Shown here: positions 53,471 through 64,000 of the stretch, piece by piece
Position numbering within the stretch: the stretch's first letter is position 1
Layout of the letters: each line of letters opens with the position of its first letter
Assembly: GCF_000220395.1 (NCBI RefSeq)
Contig: NW_004086446.1
Span: 62,001 to 126,000, forward strand
DNA from: Ichthyophthirius multifiliis
Lineage: Eukaryota; Ciliophora; Oligohymenophorea; Hymenostomatida
Direction of reading: 5' to 3'
DNA length: 64,000 nt
Notes under the pieces: model-generated
The model's input: the letters and a program-made list of their open reading frames with translations, nothing else
The model's database searches: none
What the model was told of the DNA's origin: nothing
Program-made: the position numbers and the translations under genes

Positions 53471-55237
53471 TCATTCAGTTAAAACTTTTAAACTATTATT
53501 TTTTTCTAATGATATTTAATTTTCTTTTATTTTTTTCTTATTTTCTCCTTCAAAAATTTTCATCATTTCTATTCCGATTTCTATAAGTTATTTTTTTTCT
53601 CCTTTCTTTATAAAATCAAAAGCACCAAAAATATTTATTACCTTAAAATTCGGTAATATTGAAAATTAAAATTTCTAAAGGAGCAATACTCTTTATTTAT
53701 TTCCTATATAAAAATCTTAAAATTAATTTGTTCTTATATGAATATAACATATATGGCTTTTATCCATATATCCTTACAAAAATTTTATATATTCGCCATC
53801 TTTAAATTAAATGTCAATTAATTTTAAAGATGTATCTTCTTAAAAATCTTCATCTTAATGTTTTAAGACTTTTAAAGATCCATCACTTAATTAATAAGTT
53901 GTATCTATAGAAAAAATTGAAGTATCATTACAAAAAAAACGTATCCTTTTCATAAAATAATTCTTTTAGGAAGGAAGATCATCTCCATCTTTAAAAATTA
54001 AAGCCTAAGAAGATTTTAACTATATTCCTTAATGCTCATGTTTAATATTTTAATTATCATCATCATTCTTTACATATTTTTTAATAAATTAAAAATAAAA
54101 AAATTACATAATAGGTTTAATAAATAGAAGGACTATTTATATTTTTTGAATTAGAATTTAATAATTCTTATAAAAAATTGTTTGTAATATTTTAATCCTT
54201 TTTTTTATTAATTTTATTTTTTAAAAAAAAATATACTTAATTATATTATTCAATTTGCTTTTTTAAATTATCATTTTCTGAAACTAACTAATTGCTCATT
54301 ATTAAATCCTTTAATTTTAATTCATGCTATTCTTTTTATTGACATATTATATTTTCTAGAATTTCTTATTTCTTCTTTTATTTTAAAATGTTTTCATATG
54401 TTATTTCCTTTTATTTATAATTTTATAATTATTATTCTTTTTCTTTTTTTTCAATTACTTATGATTCAGATTTTTTAATTTATTTCATCTTTTCGATGTT
54501 ATCTTGACCCTCGAAGATTTAAGGTTAAATATTATTTAGTTTACATAATTCTTCATATTTTTATTACACTTTTTATATTTTTTATTACATTTTGTCTTTA
54601 TCTTATTTTCTTTTTTATAACCCTTACTCTTAAAGTATTATTTATTCCTATATTAATGCTTATTCTACCCTTAATTAGTTTATTATTTAAATATTTTTTT
54701 TTTGTAGATCAATATTATCCTCTTTTCGACATTACTAAACTAATTTTTGTTTTTTCTGTTTTTCATTTTCAATGTTTTCATTTAGATTTTTTAGTATTTA
54801 TTTTTTTTCTTATAAGCTTTTAATTTTTATAATACATTTTTTTAAAAAAAATTACTTTTATATCGTGAATTAATCTTATTCAGAATTTTTTTATTTCAAT
54901 TAATTTGTATAGAATTATAATTAATCCATTGCATTATGTATTTCCTTATCTAAGCATTCTATTTTTTTATTTTTATATTTTCTTTTATTATATGTATACG
55001 TTCTGAAAATTCTTTAGTTTCTTAAGTTTTTGGTTTTTAAAATTTTAAACCTTTTATTAGATTATTTGCATTTTCAATTATTTATTATAATTGCTTATGT
55101 AATTGATCATTTAATTTTTTCGATTGAATTACATTTTTTTAACTTTTTTAAAATTTGTAAGCTTTTTTATATAATTTTTTTTACTTTTCTTGTATTTTCG
55201 CTTCAATTATTTTGCATGATTAGCAATTAAAGCTCAT
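53471..55237 (-). CDS. coiled-coil protein with C-terminal jacalin-like domain
   Basis: ATG 55235-55237: MSFNCQSCKIIEAKIQEKQK, with an N-terminal CxxC. Then a long Gln/Lys/Glu coiled coil (LKGLKFQKPKTQETKEFSEQ; QKYEELCKLNNIQPQIFEGQ; VSENDNLKKQIEQYNQ). Four GT-AG introns join in frame; the last (40 nt, 54070-54109) precedes NDDDNQNIKHEHQGIQLKSS. The C-terminal ~180 residues form a beta-rich unit: RIRFFCNDTSIFSIDTTYQL, LIDIQFKDGEYIKFLQGYM, FSILPNFKVINIFGAFDFI and LIEIGIEM, matching the strand order and the closing GAFxF ... IG of jacalin-like lectin folds. TGA 53471-53473. An in-frame ATG in the last intron (54107-54109) could instead start a separate short protein. Confidence 0.75.
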
Positions 55238-55906
55238 AACTTTCTTTTATGAATTTTTAATTTTTTTTAATATTTTTGATAAAAATTATTAAAAATATGG
55301 TTTATATATATTATAAGCATAATAAATTCTAAATATTTTTTTTTTTTTATTGATACAAGAAAATATACATATAATAAAAATTGTGAAAAATATTGTTTAT
55401 TTTAAGTAATTTAATTAAATATCGCAAATTTATTTCTTTATTTAAGAAATTTCTTCTTGCTAAAAGTTTTATTTTATTTTAATCTAAAATTTTGTGGTAA
55501 TATTTATTTTCAATTAAAATTCAATATTTTTTTTTATTTAAAAAATTTTATTAAAAAAATCTCTTTGATTTACCATTCAAAAAAAAAAAAAAAAAAATCA
55601 TAAAAAAATCTAATAAATTATATGCTTTACAAAAAAAAAAAAATTAAATAAAAATTCTTTTTACGAAAATGTATATTAAATAATACCAATTAAAAAGTTA
55701 AATATAGATATAATTTCTAGTCAAATACAATTATTTATACAATTTAAATGCTTTTAATTAATCATCAATTAATGACTTCTTATATTTTAATTCCTTTTAA
55801 CTTTCACAACTTTTTTTTAAATAAATAAAAAGCAACATATATAATATTTTAATTAATAAAATTCTTTCAAATCAAAATTTTAAGCCTTTTCAAAGTGAGG
55901 TTCTAC
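55238..55906. other. spacer with possible coding extension
   Basis: Mostly AT spacer. On the minus strand an open frame from about 55906 to 55722 reads VEPHFEKAQNFDLKEFY at its start, then becomes low-complexity. See the in-frame UGA finding. Confidence 0.3.
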
Positions 55907-56090
55907 TCATAATAAGAATTCACTCAAACCCTTATCTAAATAAATAAAATTTCACTATTTTGTTTACCTTTAAGATATTCTTATTAATAAAGGTCTATTT
56001 TTGGAATTAGATAAACGGAAAAAAAGTTTCTCATCTTCCTTTTTTTTTAGTATACTTATCTTAAGATAAATTGATTAATTTAGTTTTCAT
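55907..56090 (-). CDS. short ORF with two tiny introns, uncertain
   Basis: ATG 56088-56090 (MKTKLINLSQDK). Removing a 17-nt GT-AG segment and a 32-nt GT-AG segment gives KMRNFFSVYLIPKIDLYQQE, then YLKDKGLSEFLL and TGA 55907-55909, a 44-residue product. No family recognised. A 17-nt intron would be below the sizes that are well supported elsewhere in the window, so this model may be wrong and the piece may belong to a larger gene. Confidence 0.3.
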
Positions 56091-56369
56091 TTAGAATAAA
56101 TTAAATAATTAGAATGTTTTAATATATTAATTATATTCGATATTTTAATAAATATTAACAATCTTTTTTTTTCATGTATAAATGATTTGATAGTTAAATA
56201 TATATATACATTATAAATATATTTAAACTTTTCTTAAAATAAAAATGAATAAAATATATTTTAAAATTATATTTAAAAATGAAGAATTTATTTATATTAA
56301 ATAAATAAATAAAAAAATTAATATGCTTTAATATTATTATTAATATACAAAATAAAAATATTATTAGTA

Positions 56370-57330
56370 TTATTAGTTATCGAGTTTTGGTCCATAATTT
56401 TGAAATTTTAATGACTCCAGAATATATATTTCTAGCTTTTTTAAACTTTCTGATGTCATTCTGAAAAATTTTTGTTGTTGTTATAGAGATTTTTCTTATT
56501 TATTTTGTTCACTCTTTTTAAATTCAGAATAAATATTTAATTTTATTTTGTATTTTTTAGATAAAATATTAATAAAAATAATTAATTAATAAAAAATAAT
56601 TTTATTCAAATTAAAATAAATTATATTTATTAAAGGGTAGCATCAAACTTTTGATGATATAATTCTTAATCACTAAACATTTAGTATGACGTATAGAATA
56701 CCAATATAGTAGAATTTATATATCCTTCACTTTAATATGCTTGAAAGTTAAGGAAAAAGTCAGTTATTAATCTTTATTTTACTACTTTTTCATAATTTAA
56801 ATTCTGATGTGTACAACCGATAGGATTGATATTACCTTGCTAAATGCAAAACCAAGTATTAACTAAAATTAATGCAAAGTTCCTATGCCAATATAAGTTT
56901 ATAAATTATATACCTTTATCAAATATGTTTTTTAAAATATTTTAAAATTGATACATATAAAAAAATTAAATTATGCTTTATTAGCAGATCTAATTATTAT
57001 GATAGAATGTAAATATTATTATTTCTAATTAAATTAAAAAAGTAATGTATTTTTTTTATTATATAAAAAACTAGAGAAAAATATTTTTATCTATATATGT
57101 TTTTTACTGCAAAATTAGGGGTATTCTAAATACATATTTGCAGGGACATAATAATAATATTGATATTTAATATTTTTATTTTTAAATTTTATCCTGCTTT
57201 TACATAGTGAGCAGCTGAATACTTTTTTTTGTAATAATATTATTAAATTATCAAATTTATATAAATTAATCTTTAAGAAGCTTTTAAGGATAATCTTAGG
57301 AAAAAGTGCCCTTATTTCCTAATTTTATTA
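56370..57330 (-). CDS. probable multi-exon gene, structure unresolved
   Basis: Several protein-like exons on the minus strand in different frames. Near 57200-57310: KQGHFFLRLSLKASQRLI and YSAAHYVKAGQ. Near 56640-56910: LYWHRNFALILVNTWFCIQQ, GNINPIGCTHQNLNYEKVVK and FFLNFQAYQSEGYINSTILV. Near 56390-56500: FRMTSESLKKLEIYILESL then FQNYGPKLDN. GT-AG introns are plausible between them, but I could not build a complete model or name a family. Neither start nor stop is fixed. Confidence 0.4.
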
Positions 57331-58600
57331 TACTTAATTTAATCCCAAAATTTTAATTATTCTATTTAATTTATGGTTAATAATCCAACGATATTTAATT
57401 TATATATAAAATTTATTTAAATGAAAGATAATAGATTTTAACAACACAAAAATACATGTAAGCTTAAAAAAAAAATTAAAGTACTGTAAGAAATTACACT
57501 AAACTTATTTACAGATTTACCGAAACAAAGTTCTATAATAGTAACTGCTCAAAATGTTAATAACTTAATAATACAAATTCTTTTTAAAAGATATATCAAA
57601 TTCATTAAGATATTGAAATATAATGAAAAAGCAAGTTTACTCCTTTGTTACAAAGTTTATAAGTAAGGATATTCAAATGAATATTTTTAATTAGTAAATA
57701 TAAGCACATGAGTTCACAATATAAATTTATAATAAAATTGATTTAAAAACTTGGAATATAAACATTTTTTTTGGCACTATCATTTTTTTTAATAAAATCT
57801 TAATTTTTAAGATTTTTTTTTTTTTTAAATATAAAACCAAAATGCAAGAAAAAAAATTAAATTTTAATTATCAAAAAATATTAAAAGAAAATATAAAAAA
57901 ATACCATTCTATAATGCTATAAAAATATTCAATAAATAAAAAATAAATGATTTTATTTGAACTATAAAAATAATAGATTATTAAATATATATATTATTTT
58001 GATAATTCTATTTGTTATAATAATTCCTTTAAAAAAATTGTTTATAAATTCATAATTTATTATTTTATTTATTTATTATTTTTAAAAAATTAACAAATAC
58101 CTGATTTTCAATCATTTCTTTTATATTTGCATGAATTTCTAAGATTATTTTTTTAATTAAATTTAACAAACAAAAGGAAAAAATATTTATTGAATTTAAA
58201 TAATTTTTTTTAATTAATGAAAACTTGTATTAAAAAATAATGTAATTTTATTAAATTATATATTTTAAATTTTTAATTTCATTTCCTTATTATTATAAAT
58301 AATATTTTTTTTATTTTATCATGATATTTTTTTAGTTTTTTTAAATTATTTTTTGTTAAGATTTATATGTTTCATTTTTAAAATATCTAAACATTTGTAT
58401 AAATATTATTTTAATAAAATAAAATTTCTTTATAATTTTTAATTTAAAAATAAAATTTCAAAAATATATAATAACAAAATAAGAAAAAACATAAACAAAG
58501 AAATAAAAAGGATGTAATCTAGTAAAAAAGTAATAAAATTAAATGAATATGTTTTAAAAAAATAAATGGCGATTATAATAATTATAAAAAAAAAAAAATA
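57331..58600. other. AT-rich spacer before WDR19
   Basis: No supported frame. The missing first exon of WDR19 may lie at the right end. Confidence 0.45.
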
Positions 58601-58625
58601 TTTTAATAAATAATAATTTTATAAA

Positions 58626-61600
58626 AAAAAAATTAATAGATATTTGAATACAAAGAAGATATTAATGGATAAGGTAAATGCGTTTTCGCATGGAGTTAAG
58701 ATTCCAGTTTTTTAGCAGTCTGTGGAGAGTCACGTTTATTATATGTATTAGATAAGTAAAAAAAAAATAAAGTTAAAAATAATAAATAAAAAGGCGAGGA
58801 AAAAGACTAAAAGAAACACAATTATAAGTAAAAGGTAAAGTACTAGCTTTGAATTGGGATAGAGACCAAGAATACTTAGCAATATTAATTGAAGGCTGCG
58901 CATATATATTTTTATGGAATGTTTTTGCAAATAATCTTTAATAACTAGATTTAGATGAAAAAAGTAAATGTTCTTTCATAAAATGGAGCCGAACTCATCC
59001 TGTATTAGCAATAGGAACTGAAAAAGGAATTCTTCATTTTTATAATAAAAAAACACAAAAAAAAATTCCTACAATGGGTAAACATTCAAAAAAAATAACA
59101 ACTGGAGATTGGAACGAAGAAGGTCTTTTAGGTAAATATTTTATTAAAAAGCAAATTAATTTTAATATATTAATATATTAGTTACTGGAAGTGAGGAAAA
59201 AGTGCTTACAGTAAGTAATCATAATTCCGATACAAAATTTGATTCTGTAGGCGTGAAAATGGAGCCAAGAAACGTAAAATGGGCTAAGCCTAAATTGGAT
59301 GAACGAGAAATTTCAAATAAAACAATAACAGCATCCCTAAATTATAAAAGTTTACTAATGTTTGATGTAAGTTCAAATAAAACTCCTTTGGAACTAGTTT
59401 TTGAGGCCAAATATGGAAAAATGGTTGATTATTAACTTTTTGGAGACGGATATATTGTAGTAGCCTTTACTGAAGGTTATGTTTCCCATATTTCTACTCA
59501 TAATTAAGAACTTAGAGATGAAATATAATCAAAAAGAATTTTTTAGAGTTCTTTAGATGCAATGTGTACTAATAATTTAGTTTATAAATTAGCTGCAGCA
59601 GGGGAAAACTAAATACATATATATAATTTAGGAAGTTGGGACGAAATTGTTTAATAAAGAATTGAACTTCCAAAGAACGCTGGAACAGTTACAAAAATGG
59701 AATGGGCTGGAAATGGATAACTTTTAGTTATTTCAACATCAAATGGTCATATTTATGGATATTTGACTAGTATTCCTTAATTAACAAGCATATATGGGCC
59801 TGTTGTAGCTGTTTTAACTTCTTTTGTAGAAGTTGCAATAATAGAATCTTCGAAAATTAGTTAAACTAATACTTTAACTGCAATTAATTTAGAAAACGAA
59901 CCGGCTTTTTTGTCTTTAGGATTATATCATTTAGCGGCAGGAATCAATAATATAATTTGGTATTATTTATGGTTAGATTAGAAAAGGAATGCAATCATTA
60001 AAGGAGGTGAATTAGTATAAAAAAGAGATTATATGGGTAACGTTAGAGATGTTAAACTTAATGATTTTTGGGCAGCAGTTCTATCAGATGGAAAATGTAT
60101 TCTACATCCAATTGTTCATTCTAATTAAATTAAAGATATGTATATATTTTTCAAAATAATTTTTTTATTTTTAATTTTTTTTTAAAAGAAAATTTCCATA
60201 ATCAGATAATGAAAAGTTAATTGTTAATATTGGATTAACTAAAGATTTTCTGATTCTTTTAGATTAGTAAGGAAAAATTAGATATTTTCATTTGGAAGAT
60301 TAATAATTTATTATTGAATATTTACCAAACACTGGATTAGAAATACTTATTATTAGAATATATCCTAATTTTTCAGGGACAAGAATTGTTTGTATAGATA
60401 ATAAAGGATTGGCCTTTGTTTTTGAAACTGCTTCGGAATAATTTCTTCCTTTGCAAAATTTTCCTTAGAGAACAGAAAGAGTACTTTTTTTAAAAAATAA
60501 TAAAAAAAATAAAAAATATTATAGATTATTTGGGATTAAAAAGATCCTAATCTTTTTGTTACAGTTGAAAATGATAAATTATTGACATTTATTATAAATA
60601 AAAATAGTATTAACGGTACTATAATTTAACCTGTATAAGAACTTCTAGCCATAGAATGTATATTATTATATTTTATATTATAAAAAATATATTATATTTT
60701 TATAAAAATATATTTTATTTTTTTATAATTAAAATAAAATTAATAAAGAAATTAAATAACCTGGTCAACCAGTTCTTACTATTCTTGAAAGAGGTATAAA
60801 ACCAATTGCTTTAACTAATGGATATTTAAAATGTTTCACTGCTAACGGGACAATAGCTGGTTAAAGTTTGACATCTCACAGCTATTTAAATAATTATAAA
60901 GGTGCTGAAGACACTGAATAAGGTCAGTACAGGTATTTTTTACAAAACCTATAACTACATAAATACAACAACTGTTTGTTGGCTGCATGCATTCTTGATA
61001 ATATAACATTATATAATGAATTGGGTAGAAGGGCATTAGAATTTGTAGATTTAAAAGTTGCTCTTAAAGCTTTTTAGTTGGCTGGAAATTTATCTATGGT
61101 AATGACTATATAAAGTTTTTTACATGTAAATGAAAAAAATATAATTTTTGGAAATGTCGCAATGGTTTTGGGTATGTATGATCTTGCTTAAGAACTTTAT
61201 TTGAAAAGCTCTTAACCAATTTTTGCACTTGAAATGAGATCAGACATTTAAGATTATTTGGCAGCTTTAAATTTGGCTAAAAATATTGCACCTTAAGAAG
61301 AGCCTTTCATCTGTAGAAAATTAGCCTTTTAAATTGAGAATCAAGGTAATGCCTAAGAGGCTAGAAAATTGTATGAAAGAGCTAATTTAATTAATAAAGA
61401 AAGTTTACTTGTTCATGAAAAGGTTAAAATTGAAGCTCATACTTAATAATGTTTTGCTGGTATTTCTAGAACTTCGATTAAATTAGGAGATATTCCAAGA
61501 GGAGTTAATATTGCGAGAGAATTAACAGATAATAATGTATATTAATATATTTATATTTTTTCTTTTTACATTTTTTATTTAGATTATTATTGAAATCGCT

Positions 61601-63336
61601 GTTGTATGCGAAAATATGAAATAATATATTGAAGCTGCAGAACTTTACTAAAAGTCTGGACTTTTAGAAAAAGCAGCATCTCTTTATATCTAGTCAAAAT
61701 AATTCAAATTAGCAACTCCTTTAATGAGTTAAATAAAATCTCCAGTATTGTTAAAGTAATATGCAAAATCTAAAGAATCTGAAGGTTTTTTTAAAAAAAT
61801 AAATTAATTTAAATTAAATTTATAATCCAGGAGCTTACAATGAAGCCGAATAAGCTTATGAATAAGCAGAATCTTGGGAGGATGTAATCCGTTTAAATCT
61901 AGACAAGTTAGATAATTTAGGAAAAGCTAAAGCCGTTTTAAGAAACAAATGTTCTACTAGTACTGTTTGTTAAATGGTTGCTAATGTTTGTGAAAAATAA
62001 GGAAATTATGTAAAAAATACAATTTTTTTAAATAAATAAAATAAATCTAGGATGAGCATGTAGAGTTCATGATTTTAGCAGGAAAAAAAGAAGAAGCATT
62101 TTTAAAAGCTCAATAATATAATGTAATGGACTCATATGCAGATAACATGAAAGAATTTACACTCGAAGAACGATTAAGAATTGCACAATTTTACGAAAAT
62201 TAAGCGTTAAAAAAATTAAAAAAATTAAAAAAAATTAAAAAAAAAGAATTTGGCTAAAAGCAGCATAACATTATGAATAAACAAAAAATCCAATGAAATC
62301 ATTAAAGTTATATTTCAAAGCAGGGGATATGCATATAGATGAGATGATAGAATTAGTTTACCGAAATAAGAGTTAAGAAACTTTAAATTCTACTCTTTTA
62401 GATTATTTATTAGGAGAAGTAGACGGATAACCTAAAGATCCAATTTATTTATTAAAATATTATGATAGAATTGGAAATATAAATGCTTTGGTAAAAATTG
62501 CAATAACGATAGCTACAGATGATCATGATTAAGGCAATTATAAAGCAGCTCATGATAGACTTTTCGAAACATTATAAAAAGTAAAAGAGCATAATGTACC
62601 TGTTCCATTCGATTTAGAATAAAAGTTAATGATTATACATTCTTATTTATTGGCTTCAAAATATATAAAATCTAAAGATGATGAAAAAGAAAGTGAAATC
62701 GCTGCCTTTTTACTTAATCGTGTCTGTAAAAATATAAGTTAGTTTTCAACAACTCATACTGTCAATATTCTTACTACAGCAGTTATTGCGGCTATGAAAT
62801 GTAAAAATAAGCCTTTAGCATATAGATGGTCTATTGAGCTTGTAAGACCGGAATATAGATAAAGTATTAATGAAAAATACAAAATGAAAATAGAAAATAT
62901 TGCAAGAAAACCATTAAAAGAAGAAGTTGTTGAAAATAAAACGGAATGTCCTTTTTGTAAAGAACTTGTTGATGAATATAGTCTTGTATGTAATAGTTGT
63001 TAAAATTCTATTCCTTATTGTGTTGCTACAGGATAGTATATTAAAAAAATTAAATTTATTTTTATTTATATACTTTTTAATTTTTTAAAAGACATATTAT
63101 TGCTAATTAATTATGTTTTTGTCCTTCTTGTAAAATGCCAGCGAATATTTAAATGTTTAAAAAATATCTATCTATTAATGAAAATGTATGCCCTATGTGT
63201 TATCAAACTATTAATTTGGATGATATTAAATAAGTAAATTAAATAAATATTTTTTTTATAATTCTTTTATATAACTAAACAGGAAAATCAAACAGATGCT
63301 TCAAAATTACTTAAATAGTTAAAATAAAACAAATGA
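58626..63336 (+). CDS. WDR19: intraflagellar transport protein WDR19/IFT144
   Basis: IFT-A core subunit for retrograde ciliary transport. N-terminal WD propeller: GKCVFAWSQDSSFLAVCGES, KVLALNWDRDQEYLAILIEG, IPTMGKHSKKITTGDWNEEG, LFGDGYIVVAFTEGYVSHIS and FLSLGLYHLAAGINNIIWYY, collinear with animal WDR19. A TPR/solenoid half follows (MRSDIQDYLAALNLAKNIAP; HEKVKIEAHTQQCFAGISRT). The C-terminus carries Zn-binding pairs CPFCKELVDEYSLVCNSC and CPSCKMPANIQMF ... CPMC, as in WDR19. Introns include 58756-58793 (38 nt) and 59132-59181 (50 nt), with more downstream. TGA 63334-63336. The ATG at 58665 is in the wrong frame; the true start is upstream and probably spliced. Confidence 0.93.
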
Positions 63337-63406
63337 TGAGATTTATTATATATTTAATAAATAAAATTTACATTTAAATATAAATATATATAAATATTTT
63401 ATTATT

Positions 63407-64000
63407 TCATTAATTTTTAAATTCATCAATTAATTGCTAAAACTTTTAAAGTTCATCCTTTTTCGGTTAAACTAAATAATCGCACAATTAATAAATTTTT
63501 ATTTTGCATTTAGTGTATGTAACAGCTACTAAATCGTTTTATTTAAAATTAAACTTAATGTTAATTGCTTAACTTCCTTACTCCATGTCTTTACCATCAA
63601 TAATATAAACGGGTGCTTTTTTATTTTCCAATAAATCGTAAAAATGAACTTCTCCATTTGAAAGTGCTGTTCCAAAAACTGATGCCCTTGTAGGTGACCA
63701 TTATGATTTAAAAATATAATTACCAAAATTATCAACATTAAAAAGAGGTTTAGCCTAATAAAATATTTATTATTTTTTAAAAAATATTTACGTATAAAAG
63801 ATCAAATAATTTAACAGCACCATCTAAAGAAGCTGTAATAAATAAATTCCTAATAAAAGGTGAAAATTAAATAGAATAAACAGGACCTATATGAGGTTCA
63901 AAAGCAAAAGCTACAGGATTAATATACGTTTTACGAATATCAGGTTTAGAAGAGAAAATATTTTCACAATCAACTTCTTTTAGTCCTTTATTTAAACAGT
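63407..64000 (-). CDS. dynein-2 intermediate chain WDR34-like, 5' part outside window
   Basis: C-terminal WD repeats of a dynein intermediate chain: NPVAFAFEPHIGPVYSIQFS, PFIRNLFITASLDGAVKLFD, NYIFKSQWSPTRASVFGTAL, SNGEVHFYDLLENKKAPVYI and DLVAVTYTKCKIKIYQL. The phrase order (GPVYSI.FSPF.RNLF, then WSP.RASVF) is that of WDR34/DYNC2I2, the retrograde IFT motor subunit; axonemal intermediate chains are an alternative. One intron, 63755-63791 (37 nt). It ends at TGA 63407-63409, facing WDR19 with 70 nt between stops. Truncated by the right edge. Confidence 0.85.

Noticed and set aside
58665-58667. ATG as start of WDR19
   Set aside because: It is out of frame with the WD-repeat exon, which reads NGQGKCVFAWSQ through this point; the true start must be upstream.

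Overview
The window reads as macronuclear DNA of an oligohymenophorean ciliate. Base composition is extremely AT-rich. Recognisable proteins (ribosomal L23a, UTP11, NEMF, MCM6, IMP3, WDR19 and others) run straight through TAA and TAG where homologues have Gln or variable residues, and every gene whose end I could place stops at TGA. That is the UAA/UAG = Gln, UGA = stop code. TAA is used far more often than TAG. Tetrahymena and Ichthyophthirius relatives fit; the very high AT content leans to an Ichthyophthirius-like genome, but I cannot name the species. Introns are GT-AG, mostly 26-62 nt, and were placed by reading-frame continuity. Because standard-code ORFs break at every TAA/TAG, most short ORFs in this window are artefacts.

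Layout, left to right. 0.5-8 kb: RPL23A (-), a small unknown gene (-), an Rdx/SelW-like gene with an Asn/Gln-rich tail (+), a large MON2-like DCB/HUS protein (-). 8-18 kb: UTP11 (+), a weak ORF, a PRP40-type WW/FF splicing factor (+), NEMF/Rqc2 (+), a CK1 kinase (-). 18-20.7 kb: gene-poor, with broken coding fragments and a striking (GGGGGAAA)n tract. 20.7-32.3 kb: a large unknown helical protein (+), an EF-hand protein (-), a CBM20-TPS-TPP fusion with degenerate active sites (-), a coiled-coil protein (+), MCM6 (-). 34-35.3 kb: a VHS-like coiled-coil protein (-). 35.3-38.9 kb: AT desert. 38.9-48.2 kb: mitochondrial L33 (-), a helical ORF (-), an LRR protein with a probable 1-nt frameshift (+), IMP3 (+), a membrane-like ORF (+), an Asn/Gln-rich protein (+), a TraB-family protein (+), a CAP/SCP protein with a Gln-rich tail (+). 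48.2-57.4 kb: a large multi-exon unknown (-), an SPFH/band-7 protein (-), a coiled-coil protein ending in a jacalin-like domain (-), unresolved coding pieces (-). 58.6-64 kb: WDR19/IFT144 (+) facing a truncated WDR34-type dynein-2 intermediate chain (-).

Most genes are housekeeping: ribosome production and quality control (RPL23A, UTP11, IMP3, NEMF, mL33), splicing (PRP40), replication (MCM6), traffic (MON2-like, VHS-like) and ciliary transport (WDR19, WDR34). There are no operons. Convergent neighbours often end within 11-85 nt of each other. No tRNA, rRNA, CRISPR array or transposase was seen. The most unusual items are the trehalose-type fusion that has lost catalytic residues in both domains, the coiled-coil/jacalin fusion, the NEMF D-to-E change, candidate introns of 14-17 nt, an in-frame UGA in protein-like sequence, and the G-rich tract.
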